From JBJXGF01 sp046153015 (GTDB taxonomy: Bacteria; Actinomycetota; Acidimicrobiia; Acidimicrobiales; CAIXPF01), in NCBI GenBank assembly GCA_046153015.1, contig JBJXGF010000031.1:1-44223 (forward strand): a DNA stretch of 44,223 nucleotides, written 5' to 3'. A model generated the notes under the pieces. The model was not told the DNA's origin and made no database searches. It saw only the letters and a list, made by a program, of their open reading frames with translations. Positions 32,555-41,152 of this stretch are shown piece by piece. The first letter of the stretch is position 1, and every line of letters starts with the position of its first letter. The position numbers and the translations under genes were made by a program.

Positions 32555-32576
32555 TGTTGTACGACTGTTGTACAGG
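32555..32576. repeat. 11-bp iteron pair TGTTGTAC, right arm of element 5
   Basis: TGTTGTACGAC and TGTTGTACAGG, 120 bp after tRNA copy 4. Matching arm at 41639-41660. Confidence 0.75.
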
Positions 32577-32628
32577 ACAGGCCCCGAGCGATGGCGAGTG
32601 TCCGTGTGCGTTGGCGGGCGTGACTCGC

Positions 32629-32650
32629 GCTGACACACTGCTGACAACGG
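32629..32650. repeat. 11-bp iteron pair GCTGACA, outer right arm of element 5
   Basis: GCTGACACACT and GCTGACAACGG, 52 bp after the GTTGTAC pair, as in the copies at 5266 and 41970. Confidence 0.65.
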
Positions 32651-32795
32651 CCGATCAGGCCGCGTCGTCCGTCGAAGATGGATCGGTACACGGTGACCCT
32701 GGTCGCCGGGTACGACCACGAGCTCGGGGACCCAACCGGAAGCTCGTCAGCGGAGGAAGGGAGCCCCGCGCACGTCGCGGCGTACGCTGATATCG

Positions 32796-33107
32796 ATGGC
32801 GCGTATACGACGACGACTCGAGTTGCTCTACTTTTCGGAGTGCCCGCACTGGAGTCTGGCGGAAAGGCGTCTGAGCGAGGTCGCTGCCCGTTTTGGCCTG
32901 CCGGTTGAGCACCGGTTGGTCACCACGGAGGAAGAAGCCGAGCGTGTCTCGTTTCGCGGTTCGCCGACCATCTTGATCGACGGTGTTGATCCCTTCGCTG
33001 AGGATGGCCAAGCGATTGGTTTGTCGTGCCGCTTCTATCGCACGCCGGACGGCTTGGCTGGCTCACCCACGGCGGATCAGATCGCAGCTGCGCTCGATCG
33101 CGTGTGA
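32796..33107 (+). CDS. Thioredoxin-fold-like small protein
   Basis: A 103-residue protein from ATG 32796. It has LLYFSECPHWSLAERRLSEVAARF, where CPHW takes the place of a redox CxxC motif with only one Cys, then EEAERVSFRGSPTILIDGVDPF and a Cys in GLSCRFYRTPDGLAGSPTADQI. Proteins of this form are often annotated as thioredoxin family or as mercury/metal-related and occur near metal-resistance genes. The cis-Pro equivalent is in GSPT. It is the first gene in the metal-resistance element. Confidence 0.75.
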   Translation: MARIRRRLELLYFSECPHWSLAERRLSEVAARFGLPVEHRLVTTEEEAERVSFRGSPTILIDGVDPFAEDGQAIGLSCRFYRTPDGLAGSPTADQIAAALDRV

Positions 33108-33131
33108 GCTTCTGCGATCTAGCGTGATCGG

Positions 33132-33599
33132 GTGCAGGTAACGCGTTCCTACTCGACCGTGGTGACGATGGCTGGTCGCAACCGCGTGATGGTGCCCGTG
33201 CCGTTCGATCCGGACACGGTCTGGGGCACCAAGTCGGACCATCGTGTCAGCGGCACCGTGAACGGAATGAACGTCCGGGCCTCGGTTGAGCCCCTTGGTG
33301 CCGGTTTCGGGATCGTGCTCGGTCCTGCATGGCGGCGTGATTGTGGTGTCGCGCTCGGCGACACCGTCAACGTCGTGCTCTCGCCGGAGGGACCGCAACG
33401 TGAGGATCTCGCCGACGACATCCGAGCCGCGCTCGAGACCGAACCTGGCGCCGGAGCGTTCTTCGACGGGTTGGCGCAGTTCTATCGGCAGGCATTCGTG
33501 CGCTGGATCGACGCCACCAAGCGACGCCCCGACGAGCGGGCTCGACGGATCGCCGAGATGGTCGACCTTCTCCGGCACGAGAAGAAGCAACGAGCATGA
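33132..33599 (+). CDS. DUF1905/YdeI-like protein
   Basis: A 155-residue protein from GTG 33132. An N-terminal beta-barrel domain (DUF1905-type) reads SYSTVVTMAGRNRVMVPVPFD and later LGPAWRRDCGVALGDTVNVVLSPEGPQ. A C-terminal helical part follows: FFDGLAQFYRQAFVRWIDATKRRPDERARRIAEMV (WIDATKRRPDERARRI is the bacteriocin-protection YdeI/OmdA signature). Its function is unknown. It follows the thioredoxin-like gene by 24 bp. Confidence 0.8.
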   Translation: MQVTRSYSTVVTMAGRNRVMVPVPFDPDTVWGTKSDHRVSGTVNGMNVRASVEPLGAGFGIVLGPAWRRDCGVALGDTVNVVLSPEGPQREDLADDIRAALETEPGAGAFFDGLAQFYRQAFVRWIDATKRRPDERARRIAEMVDLLRHEKKQRA

Positions 33600-33613
33600 G
33601 TTGATGCGGCTGG

Positions 33614-34090
33614 TCAGCCGCCCATCATCGGGCCGTTCATCTGTTCGTCCCAGTCATCCCAGTCCCCGTTCATGTGGGGCCACATGCCGCCCATCATGCT
33701 CTCGCACCACTCTGCAGGGCGGCCGCTGGCCGGGTTCGCTGTCATCCAGGCTTGACAGGTCGACAGCATCCGGTCAGGGTCGGACCACATCATCGACCCC
33801 ATCATCGAGCCGTTGGTCATCTGCTGGCCCATCCAACCCGTCATGTCCTGACACCAGCCTGCCGATGTCGGCCCGTAGCTTGCGTCGTCGTTCATCCACG
33901 TCGTGCAAGCCTGACGGATATCGGCGAGCTCGCTACCGGTCGCAGCAGCCGGCGCCGACGTGTCATCACGGCTGGCGAGCGCGACGCCGACTCCGATTCC
34001 GGCGAGTGCGACGGCCGCCACCACGACCGGCATCACCCAGCGACGTCGGCGCGCCGGCGGGGCAACAGGTGGCTCTTGTACTTCGATCAC
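33614..34090 (-). CDS. Methionine-rich membrane-anchored protein, probable metal binder
   Basis: A 158-residue protein from GTG 34090. A basic segment (PPARRRRW) leads into one membrane helix (VMPVVVAAVALAGIGVGVALA, about 19-39), with the rest outside. The exported part is rich in Met, Trp and Cys: TGWMGQQMTNGSMMGSMMW and the ending MNGPMMGG. Clustered Met with a few Cys suits copper or silver binding. It shares no clear family I can name. It is next to lspA and a P-type ATPase, which supports a role in metal handling. Confidence 0.7.
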   Translation of the reverse strand: MIEVQEPPVAPPARRRRWVMPVVVAAVALAGIGVGVALASRDDTSAPAAATGSELADIRQACTTWMNDDASYGPTSAGWCQDMTGWMGQQMTNGSMMGSMMWSDPDRMLSTCQAWMTANPASGRPAEWCESMMGGMWPHMNGDWDDWDEQMNGPMMGG

Positions 34091-34233
34091 GGTTTCAGTG
34101 TGCGTCCATGAGTCGCCCGGCGATAGGGCACTACGACCCAATCGCGCCGGGGCCGGTCATCCTGGGGACAAATGGCGACGTGACGATGAGGAGCGAGGGC
34201 GACACTTGATGCCGACCCCGACGCCGGACCGCG

Positions 34234-34728
34234 TCACATGTGCGAATCGCTGGATGTCAACGGAGCCGTTGTCGAGTTCGATTCTTTGGCTCGCGGGCTC
34301 CGTCGACTGGACTGCAGTACCCATAGTGCCGCGCCGGTACAGATTGCGACATCGGCGAGGTTGAAGGTTGGCCAGAAGCTGGTGTGGAGCATGTCGACGA
34401 CTGAACCGTTGTGTGTTCGGTCGACGAGGTTGCCGAGTGCGCCGCCCAGTATCAGGCCGGCTGGCAGCAGTGGTGCCGATCCCCGCGCTGCTGCGACGGC
34501 CAAGGCCACTGCGACGAGCGATGTGAGGATGACGATGACGGCGACGGGGATGTCGGTGAGGAAGCTGAACGCGATGCCGCGGTTGTAGCCGAGGCGGAGA
34601 TCGAGCGGACCGGGCAGGTCCATCGGTCTCTGCCGTAGTGCTCGACTTGCCCACATTTTGCTGGCGAGATCGACAGCGCCGACGGTGAGCGCCAGGGCCG
34701 TGAATCGGTACCACTGTCGGGGGGTCAT
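34234..34728 (-). CDS. lspA: Signal peptidase II (prolipoprotein signal peptidase)
   Basis: A 164-residue membrane protein from ATG 34728 with four hydrophobic segments. LspA marks are YNRGIAFSFL (about 48-57), the first catalytic Asp in GGALGNLVDR and the second in FNLADVAI. It cleaves lipoprotein signal peptides. An extra lspA right behind a heavy-metal ATPase is known from lead and cadmium operons, where it may process a metal-linked lipoprotein. SCO (38228) and DUF411 (37713) here are lipoproteins. The last residues (KESNSTTAPLTSSDSHM) are variable. Confidence 0.9.
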   Translation of the reverse strand: MTPRQWYRFTALALTVGAVDLASKMWASRALRQRPMDLPGPLDLRLGYNRGIAFSFLTDIPVAVIVILTSLVAVALAVAAARGSAPLLPAGLILGGALGNLVDRTHNGSVVDMLHTSFWPTFNLADVAICTGAALWVLQSSRRSPRAKESNSTTAPLTSSDSHM

Positions 34729-36669
34729 TTAGCGCCTCGCCAGGCGTAGGCCGTTGCCGATGACGACGAGTTCGGACAGTTCGTGGGCCAGCACTGCCAC
34801 CGGCAAGGTGAGGGCGCCGAACAGGGCGCCGGGGACCAGCACAACCAGGATGGCGATGGCGAGCACGATGTTCTGGCGAACGATCTTCCTGGTGTGCTTG
34901 CCGATCCGGAGTGCTTCGGTGAGTTTGGTCAGGTCGTCTGCCATGAGCGCCACGTCGGCGGTCTCGAGCGCGACGTCGCTGCCGGCGGTCCCCATGGCGA
35001 TGCCAACCGATGCCGCGGCGAGTGCCGGGGCGTCGTTGACACCATCGCCGACCATGCCGACCCGGCCGTATTGGGCGGTGAGTTCGCGCACGATTGTCGA
35101 CTTGTCCTCGGGCGACAGTTCGGCGCGGACCTCGTCGATGCCCACACTGTGGGCGATTGCGTCGGCGGTCAGTTGGTTGTCGCCGGTGAGCATCACGATG
35201 CGGTTCAGGCCGATGCGGTGTAGATCGGCGATGGCCGCAGCGGCTTGGGGGCGGACAATGTCGGCGATGCCGAGGATGCCGACGGGGAGCCCGTCCACGG
35301 CGACAATGACTGCCGTTTGTCCAGCTGCTTGGAGTTGCGGAACGGTGCCGTCGAGTTCACCGTCGACGATGCCGCGCTTGGTCGCGAAGCTCGGCGAGAC
35401 GACCAGCACCTTTTGACCATCGACGGTGGCGCCGGCACCGGCACCGGTCAACGACTCGAAGTCGACCACGGCAGGAATCGCGACGCCGGCGTCGTTCGCG
35501 TGGGCCATCACGGCGTGTGCCAGCGGGTGCTCGGAGCGCTGTTCAACGGCAGCCGCGATCGAGAGCAACTGGCCTTCGCTGTAGCCGTTCAACGGCTTGA
35601 TCGTCACGACGGCAGGTTTGCCTTGGGTGATGGTGCCGGTCTTGTCGAGGGCGAGCACCCGCATCTGTGCCAGTTGCTCAAGGTAGATCCCGCCCTTGAT
35701 GAGAATGCCCTTGCGGCTGGCGTTGCCGATGGCCGCGACATAGGAGATCGGGATCGCGATCACCAACGCACACGGCGCAGCAGCAACCAACACGGTCGCC
35801 GCCCGCTCCAGCCACTTCGACCAGTCGTCAGTGGCGAGACCCCCGACCAACGCGACAAGCGCCCCGAGAGCGAGCACCGCCGGCGAATAGACGCGTGCGA
35901 AGCGCGACATGAACTGCTCGCCGCGACCCTTCTCTTCCTGGGCCTCGCTGACCAGATGCACGATGCGGGCGAGCGTGTTGTCCTCGACGGTGGCGGTTGC
36001 TTCCGCCACAAAGAAGCCGGTGGCGTTGAGCGTCCCAGCGATGACCTTGCTGCCGACACTCTTTTCGATCGGCACCGACTCACCCGTCACCGCTGCTTCG
36101 TTCACCGCCGACTGGCCCTCGATCACCACACCGTCGGTGGCGATCGCCTCACCGGGACGCACCACGAAACGGTCCCCGACGCGCAACTCGGCGAGATCGA
36201 TCTCCTCCTCGCGACCGTCGACCAAACGATTCACACGTTTCGGCGCCAGGTCCATCAACGCCCTGATCGCACCGCGGGTGCGGTCCTCGGTGAACTCCTC
36301 GAGCGCTTCGCTGATCGAGTACAGGAACGCCAACGCCGCAGCCTCTTCCCACAGACCGAGCGCGCCAGCCGTGAACGCCGCCACAGTCATCAACAGTTCG
36401 ATATCGATCCGGTGCTCGCGCCACAGCTCCTCCAACGCCTCCAGCGCGAAGTAGCGCATCCCGGCGAGCGTCGCGACGACGAAGATCGCGGTCGGCCACC
36501 AGCCTTCGGCATCACCGACCTGTTCGGCGACGAAACCGATCCCCAACAGGACACCGGACAAGATCGACCATCTGACCGCCGCGCTCTGCCACAAACGCTC
36601 CGGCGCCTCCCGCTCGTCGTCGTCGCCGTCGTGCAAATGCGTCACGACTTCGTCTCGAAGTTCGGACAC
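34729..36669 (-). CDS. P1B-type heavy-metal ATPase (Zn/Cd/Pb-like), first copy
   Basis: A 646-residue P-type ATPase from GTG 36669. There is no N-terminal metal-binding domain; a short charged, His-containing leader (THLHDGDDDE) comes first. Membrane helices start near residue 35. The metal motif in the membrane is APC (AAAPCALVIAIP) instead of CPC. Phosphorylation DKTGT, HP locus SEHPLAHAVMAH, TGDN and GDGVNDAP are intact, as is the actuator TGES. The last helix holds HELSE. The substrate class is uncertain because APC is unusual; Zn, Cd, Pb or Co are likely. It is cotranscribed with the ArsR sensor (28-bp overlap) and lspA. Confidence 0.9.
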   Translation of the reverse strand: MSELRDEVVTHLHDGDDDEREAPERLWQSAAVRWSILSGVLLGIGFVAEQVGDAEGWWPTAIFVVATLAGMRYFALEALEELWREHRIDIELLMTVAAFTAGALGLWEEAAALAFLYSISEALEEFTEDRTRGAIRALMDLAPKRVNRLVDGREEEIDLAELRVGDRFVVRPGEAIATDGVVIEGQSAVNEAAVTGESVPIEKSVGSKVIAGTLNATGFFVAEATATVEDNTLARIVHLVSEAQEEKGRGEQFMSRFARVYSPAVLALGALVALVGGLATDDWSKWLERAATVLVAAAPCALVIAIPISYVAAIGNASRKGILIKGGIYLEQLAQMRVLALDKTGTITQGKPAVVTIKPLNGYSEGQLLSIAAAVEQRSEHPLAHAVMAHANDAGVAIPAVVDFESLTGAGAGATVDGQKVLVVSPSFATKRGIVDGELDGTVPQLQAAGQTAVIVAVDGLPVGILGIADIVRPQAAAAIADLHRIGLNRIVMLTGDNQLTADAIAHSVGIDEVRAELSPEDKSTIVRELTAQYGRVGMVGDGVNDAPALAAASVGIAMGTAGSDVALETADVALMADDLTKLTEALRIGKHTRKIVRQNIVLAIAILVVLVPGALFGALTLPVAVLAHELSELVVIGNGLRLARR

Positions 36670-36983
36670 AGCTCACTCGCCTGACCAGTCACAGCCAGCA
36701 GCGCCTCGGCCGACCGCAAGACGTCGTACACCTCCGGACAGGCGATTCGGTAGAACACCTGCCGGCCCTCCGGGCGGTCGAGCACCAACCCGCACTCCTT
36801 CAGACAGGCCAAATGACCCGAAATGTTGCCCTGCGACCCCTCCAGCGTCCGCACCAGATCCGTGACGCGACACTCGCCACCGGCCAGCTCGACGAGAATG
36901 GCAAGACGCGTGCGATCGGCGAAACCGTTGAACAACTTGGATGCGACCTGAACCTCGGTCGCCGCTGAAATCCGTGTAGTCAT
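36642..36983 (-). CDS. ArsR-family metal sensor (CmtR-like)
   Basis: A 113-residue protein from ATG 36983. The winged helix covers about 20-90: LFNGFADRTRLAILVELAGG, VTDLVRTLEGSQGNISGHLACL. The Cys pair in LACLKECGLV matches the Cd/Pb-binding C57/C61 site of mycobacterial CmtR, and the Cys near the C-terminus (ELCPNFE) can be the third ligand. It heads the operon with the first ATPase. A TTGACA/GATACT promoter lies directly upstream with almost no leader. It would repress until Cd or Pb binds. Confidence 0.9.
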   Translation of the reverse strand: MTTRISAATEVQVASKLFNGFADRTRLAILVELAGGECRVTDLVRTLEGSQGNISGHLACLKECGLVLDRPEGRQVFYRIACPEVYDVLRSAEALLAVTGQASELCPNFETKS

Positions 36984-36989
36984 CCGAGA

Positions 36990-37019
36990 AGTATCGCCCT
37001 TGACCGATACATCTGTCAA
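36990..37019 (-). promoter_or_regulatory. Promoter of the first ArsR operon
   Basis: On the minus strand TTGACA (37014-37019), 18 bp, GATACT (36990-36995). The ATG follows 6 bp later, so the mRNA is probably leaderless. Inverted TATCG/CGATA (36992-37009) overlaps the promoter and is a candidate ArsR operator. Confidence 0.65.
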
Positions 37020-37033
37020 TACCGATGATAGGT

Positions 37034-37700
37034 GTGAGCACGATGTCGGAGGTAGAAGCCGTCTTCTCCCGATCGGCGGCGTGGCGCTGCCTCGCCCGTC
37101 GCGTCTGCTCCCCTTGGCCGTCGAAGGCAGAACGCTTCAGGGGGACCCGCTCTCGAGATCGGCGGCGGAAGCGGAGCCATGGTCGGGCAACTGTTGGAAT
37201 CCCACCCGCATCTGCGGATCACCGTGGTCGACATCAACCCAGCCATGGCAATGGCACAACAGCACCTACGTCGCTTCGGTGATCGAGCGGCCACGCTCAC
37301 TGCCGACGTCAGCGCCTTGCCCTATCCGGAGCAGTCGTTCGATCTCGTCCTCAGCTGGCTCACGCACCTCACCATCACCTGGGAACACACCTTGGCCGAA
37401 GCCCGCCGGGTCCTCCGCCCCGGCGGCACGCTGGTCAGCCACGACCTACTCGACACAGTCCCGGCCCGCCTTCATCCATCGCACCGACCGATCCGAGCGC
37501 TGCCTGTTCGGCAGCGACGAACCCACTCAGAAGCTGCGGACCGAGTTCGACACAGCACACGTCAAGCGCGCCAAGATCGGCGGTCTCGTTGTCGCTTCGT
37601 CACCCTCGGTCGAGTGGACCCGCGACTCGGGCCCACCGACCAACGCGCCGTCGCGGTGTGGCATGACTCTTCGTCGCCAGGTCGGGGGCAGGACTTGAAC
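37034..37700 (+). pseudogene. SAM-dependent methyltransferase, multiple frameshifts
   Basis: It starts near GTG 37034 with SEVEAVFSRSAAWRCL, passes to another frame (LAVEGRTLQGDPL) near 37100, and near 37155 to a third with EIGGGSGAMVGQLLESHP, the SAM-binding motif I. It then continues ITVVDINPAMAMAQQH, LPYPEQSFDLVLSWLTHL and EARRVLRPGGTLVSHDLL, the rest of a class I methyltransferase. Past about 37455 the frame degrades again. Three or more shifts make it a clear pseudogene. It is divergent from the ArsR operon and may once have shared its operator. Confidence 0.8.
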
Positions 37701-37706
37701 TGCACG
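37681..37706 (-). repeat. Decayed tRNA 3'-end-like fragment
   Basis: CGGGGGCAGGACTTGAACTG resembles the plus-strand view of the tRNA copies (CGGGGGCAGGATTTGAACCTG), with one substitution and one missing base. No arms are recognised around it. It may be an older attachment scar inside element 5, or a chance T-arm-like stretch. Confidence 0.4.
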
Positions 37707-37712
37707 CGCGAG

Positions 37713-38231
37713 TTACCAGGCCCACTCGGACAGTGAGCCGTCGGTGTCGACGAGGACGACGGGTTGGTTGCTCCAGTCGTCGGTGTCGCCGCCCATGCCG
37801 GGCGCGTCGGCGGGCATGCCGGGCAGGGCGAGGCCGATGGCGTCGGGTCGTTCGGTGAGGAGTCGTTGGATCGCTTCGGCGGGGACGTGGCCCTCGATGA
37901 CGTAGCCGTCGACTTCGGCGGTGTGGCAGGACGCCACCTCGTCGTCGATCCCGAGTTCGGTGCGGTAGGTGGCGCGTTCGGGGTCATCGGTGACGTCGAC
38001 CGTTGCGCCGTGCGTTCGCAGGTACACGACCCACGAGGTGCAGCAGCTTCAACCGGGATCTCGGTGCACGTCGAACACGACGCCGGTCAGCGTCGCGTCA
38101 CCCGCCAGTGACGAGTCGGGCGGGTCGGCCGGGTTGGCGGTGGTGTCGCCGTCGGCGCAGCCCGCGGCGGTGAGCGTGACGATGGCGGCGAGTGCGATGG
38201 CGGCGAGGTGGGCGTGGGAGCGTCGAATCAT
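37713..38231 (-). CDS. DUF411 lipoprotein with an in-frame TGA at the first motif Cys
   Basis: From ATG 38231 a lipoprotein signal (LTAAGCAD) leads into GVVFDVHRDPG, a TGA at 38049-38051, and in the same frame SCCTSWVVYLRTHGATVDV, CHTAEVDGYVIEGHVPAEAIQRLL and LPGMP to the stop at 37713. DUF411 proteins, linked to copper and silver resistance, normally have Cys-x-Cys-Cys at this place, so TGA replaces the first Cys. The rest is undamaged over 172 codons. It is either a single nonsense change or a selenocysteine site. Its start overlaps the SCO stop by four bases, so it ends the second metal operon. Confidence 0.7.
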
Positions 38232-38869
38232 GGGGAGGTTCCTTGGTGTAGGTCGTCGAGGACGATGCGCAGGTCGTGTTCGAGGTCGTCGGTGGTCATA
38301 TCGGCGGTCCAGGTGACGATGATGTCGCCGTTGGCGTCGACGAGGTAGGTCTGGTCGGTGTGTCCGACGTCTGTGGTGGCGCCGGTGTGGTCGTGCGCGG
38401 TGTCGTAGGTCGCGCCGAACACGTCAGCGATCTGGCGGAGTTCGTCGGTGTCGTCGGTGCGGAGCGCGATCCCGTGGTCGACGAACCCGCGAACGTAGGA
38501 AGTGTGGACGTCGGGTGTGTCGCGGGTCGGGTCGACGGTGAGCATCGCGACGTCGAGCGGTTCGGCGTCGGCGCCGATTCGGTCGATGGCGTGGCGGACT
38601 TCGGCGAGCGCGGTCGGGCAGGCGTCGGGGCAGTTGGTGAACCCGAGGAACACCACGAGCAGACGGCCCGGGTCGGCGCGGATCGGGAACGGTTCGTTGC
38701 CGGCGGATGCGGTCTCGACGGTGAAGCCGGCGACGTTGCGGAGTGGTTCGATCCGGTAGCCGACGAGGGTGTCGTCGTTGCCGCCGCGACCGCATGCCGC
38801 GAGCAGGAACGCGGTGCCAGCGAGGCAGGTGAGGGTGCGCCAGCGTCGACGCGACGTTGGGGCGGTCAT
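38228..38869 (-). CDS. SCO1/SenC-family copper-related lipoprotein
   Basis: A 213-residue protein from ATG 38869. Lipoprotein signal TCLAGTAFLLAACG with lipobox Cys at about 26, then a thioredoxin fold: LLVVFLGFTNCPDACPTAL with the copper-binding CxxxC (NCPDAC) and the third ligand His in TDVGHTDQTYLVD. SCO proteins deliver copper to cytochrome oxidase or act as thiol reductases. In this operon with a P-type ATPase and DUF411 it probably buffers copper outside the membrane. Confidence 0.9.
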   Translation of the reverse strand: MTAPTSRRRWRTLTCLAGTAFLLAACGRGGNDDTLVGYRIEPLRNVAGFTVETASAGNEPFPIRADPGRLLVVFLGFTNCPDACPTALAEVRHAIDRIGADAEPLDVAMLTVDPTRDTPDVHTSYVRGFVDHGIALRTDDTDELRQIADVFGATYDTAHDHTGATTDVGHTDQTYLVDANGDIIVTWTADMTTDDLEHDLRIVLDDLHQGTSP

Positions 38870-39213
38870 GGGCCGAGCAGGTCGGCGAGGTCGGTGGGGA
38901 TGGGGCCGTGTTCGGTGAGGCCCATGGTGGTGCGTCCGGTGTTTCCGGGCGGGTAGCGGTTGGCGAGCGAGCCAGGGCCCGCGACGACGAGTCGGATCAG
39001 TTGTCCGGCGAGTTCGCGTCGATCGCGTTCGCGCCATGCGCGGCGGAGCATTGCGGCGTGGACGCGTGTGTGGGGCCATGCCCAGGGTTGGGACGCGATG
39101 TGGGCACGCTCGAGCGCCGGCCACGCGTCGTTGCCGACTCCGGCGGCGGTTACGGCGTCATCGATCAATCGGGCGAGCTCGGCTGGTGGCCGGCGGCGAG
39201 ACCGGTCAGGCAT
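38866..39213 (-). CDS. DUF3703-family protein
   Basis: A 115-residue protein from ATG 39213. The conserved core reads ALERAHIASQPWAWPHTRVHAAMLR, then RDRRELAGQLIRLVVAGPGSLANRYPPGNTGRT and the ending GPIPTDLADLL. DUF3703 proteins occur in heavy-metal operons beside P-type ATPases and ArsR regulators. His residues in HIASQ and HTRVH are possible metal ligands. It overlaps the ATPase stop by 8 bp and the SCO start by four bases. Confidence 0.85.
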   Translation of the reverse strand: MPDRSRRRPPAELARLIDDAVTAAGVGNDAWPALERAHIASQPWAWPHTRVHAAMLRRAWRERDRRELAGQLIRLVVAGPGSLANRYPPGNTGRTTMGLTEHGPIPTDLADLLGP

Positions 39214-41152
39214 GGACGACCTCCTGTTCGGGTGCGGGGACGTGGGTGTCGGCGTCATGGCGGTGGATGCTGCTGCGGGCGCGTAGGCCGTTGGCGATGA
39301 CGGCGATTTCGGCGATCTCGTGGGTGGCGACGACGGCGCCGAGGCCGAGCCAGCCGAATGCGGCAACGGGGATCAGCACGGCGATGATCAACCCCGACAG
39401 GACGAGGTTCTGGATCATGATCCTCCTAGTTCGCACGGCATGATCGAGCACATCGGGCAGATGGGTGAGCCGGTCGCCCATGATCGCGATGTCAGCGGCC
39501 TCGATCGCGACGTCGCTCCCGGCGGCACCCATCGCGATGCCGACCTGCGCCGTGGCGAGCGCCGGGGCGTCGTTGATCCCGTCGCCGACCATCGCCACCC
39601 CGCCATGTGCGGCGAGTTGTTCGACGGCGCGAGTCTTGTCGGCGGGCAGGAGTTCCGCGCGGACGTCGTCGATGCCTGCCTGCGCAGCGAGCGCCGCGGC
39701 GGTCGCGGCGTTGTCCCCGGTAAGCATCGCCACCCGCACCCCGCGACGGTGAAGCGCTGCGATGACCTCTGCGGCTTCGGGGCGCAGTTCGTCACGGACA
39801 CCGATGACTGCGATCGTGTCGCCGTCGACCTCGACGAGGACCGCTGTTGCGCCACCCGCCTGCAGTCGGGACACGTCAGCAGCGAGTGTCGCTCCGTCGA
39901 TGAACCCGGGTTTGCCGACCCGTACCGTCCGGCCGTTGACGGTGCCGGTGATGCCGTTCCCGGCGATCGCCTGCACGCCCGTCGCCGAATCAAACGAGTT
40001 CGACGCCGCGGTGATCGCGCGGGCCAGCGGGTGATCGCTCGATGCTTCCAGCGACGCAGCGAGCGACACCGCTGTCGCCCGGTCGGTGCCGGGGGCGGTG
40101 ATGACGTCGATCACCGTGGGCCGGTTGCGGGTGAGCGTCCCGGTCTTGTCCACCGCGACGACGCGCACGGTGCCGAGTGCTTCGAGCGCGGCGCCGCCCT
40201 TGATCACCAGACCGGCCTGTGTCGCGGCGCCGATCGCGGCGAACACGGTGACCGGCACCGCGATCGCGAATGCGCACGGCGACGCCGCGACCAAGACCAC
40301 GAGCGCTCGTTCGATCCACACGGCCGGATCACCCAACAGCGACCCGACGACCGCGATTGCGGCGGCAATGATCAAGATCCCTGGCACCAGCGGACGGGCG
40401 ATCCGATCGGCGAGCCGCTGGGCGCGACCCTTGCGGTCCTGTGCTTCCTCGACCGCTCGCACCACACGAGCCAGGGTGCTGTCAGCCGTCGGCGCCGTCG
40501 CCTCGATTTCCAACACACCGCCACCATTGATGCTGCCCGCCAGAACCACACTGCCCAACTCGACATCGACCGGCATCGACTCGCCGGTCACCGCCGACAC
40601 ATCGACACTCGAGCGGCCCTCGACCACGACACCGTCGGTCGGCAGCCGTTCACCCGCCCACAACACGATCCGATTACCGATCCGCAGCTCGGCCGACGCG
40701 ATCTCGACCGTGGATGCACCACGTCGCACCCGTGCCGTGTCAGGCACCAGCGACAGCACCGCCCGCAAACCGCGACGTGAGCGGGTGACGGCCCACTCCT
40801 CCAACGCCTCGGAGATCGAGAACAAGAACGCCAACGACGCCGCTTCGCCGAACTGGCCGAGCACGACCGCACCCACGAGTGCGATGGACATCAACAACCC
40901 GACGCCCAACTGTCCACGGCCCAGACCACGCATGGCGCCGGGCATGAACGTCGCCCCGCCGGCCACGATCGCCACCACGAACGCCGCCGTCGCTGCTGCC
41001 TCGGCGTCGGTGAGTTCGAAGACGATCCCGACCAACCACGCAGCAGCCGCAACCGCCGCTGCAGCGAGCCTCCACCGCCCCTCGTGCTCGTCCGCGATGT
41101 CGGCACCGCCCGACGGAGTAGGCGTCGCCGAACCGCAGCAGGCGTCACCCAT
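39206..41152 (-). CDS. P1B-type heavy-metal ATPase, second copy
   Basis: A 648-residue P-type ATPase from ATG 41152. A short N-terminal metal-ligand patch MGDACCGSATP replaces a full metal-binding domain. The membrane motif is SPC (VAASPCAFAIAVP), as in P1B-4 (Co/Zn/Cd-type) pumps. DKTGTLTRN, SDHPLARAI, MLTGDN and GDGINDAP are intact. The last helix has THEIAEIAVIANG. It resembles the first ATPase along the whole length, but the leader and the motif residue differ, so the two may have different metal preferences. It is the second gene of the ArsR2 operon. Confidence 0.9.
   Translation of the reverse strand: MGDACCGSATPTPSGGADIADEHEGRWRLAAAAVAAAAWLVGIVFELTDAEAAATAAFVVAIVAGGATFMPGAMRGLGRGQLGVGLLMSIALVGAVVLGQFGEAASLAFLFSISEALEEWAVTRSRRGLRAVLSLVPDTARVRRGASTVEIASAELRIGNRIVLWAGERLPTDGVVVEGRSSVDVSAVTGESMPVDVELGSVVLAGSINGGGVLEIEATAPTADSTLARVVRAVEEAQDRKGRAQRLADRIARPLVPGILIIAAAIAVVGSLLGDPAVWIERALVVLVAASPCAFAIAVPVTVFAAIGAATQAGLVIKGGAALEALGTVRVVAVDKTGTLTRNRPTVIDVITAPGTDRATAVSLAASLEASSDHPLARAITAASNSFDSATGVQAIAGNGITGTVNGRTVRVGKPGFIDGATLAADVSRLQAGGATAVLVEVDGDTIAVIGVRDELRPEAAEVIAALHRRGVRVAMLTGDNAATAAALAAQAGIDDVRAELLPADKTRAVEQLAAHGGVAMVGDGINDAPALATAQVGIAMGAAGSDVAIEAADIAIMGDRLTHLPDVLDHAVRTRRIMIQNLVLSGLIIAVLIPVAAFGWLGLGAVVATHEIAEIAVIANGLRARSSIHRHDADTHVPAPEQEVVHA

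Larger units (their letters stand above)
32435..32690. repeat. Right attachment-arm repeat, copy B
   Basis: Matches 5071-5330 and 41776-42035 in order: GACGCCCGTGGG, GTTGTAC iterons, GCTGACA iterons, then a decayed 3' end of the XRE antitoxin (a minus-strand DDAA and TGA at about 32655). No gene otherwise. Confidence 0.75.

Noticed and set aside
35245..36684. Plus-strand open frame of 479 codons over the first P-type ATPase
   Set aside because: Shadow of the ATPase gene: the opposite strand carries DKTGT, TGDN and GDGVNDAP in order, and this frame matches no family.
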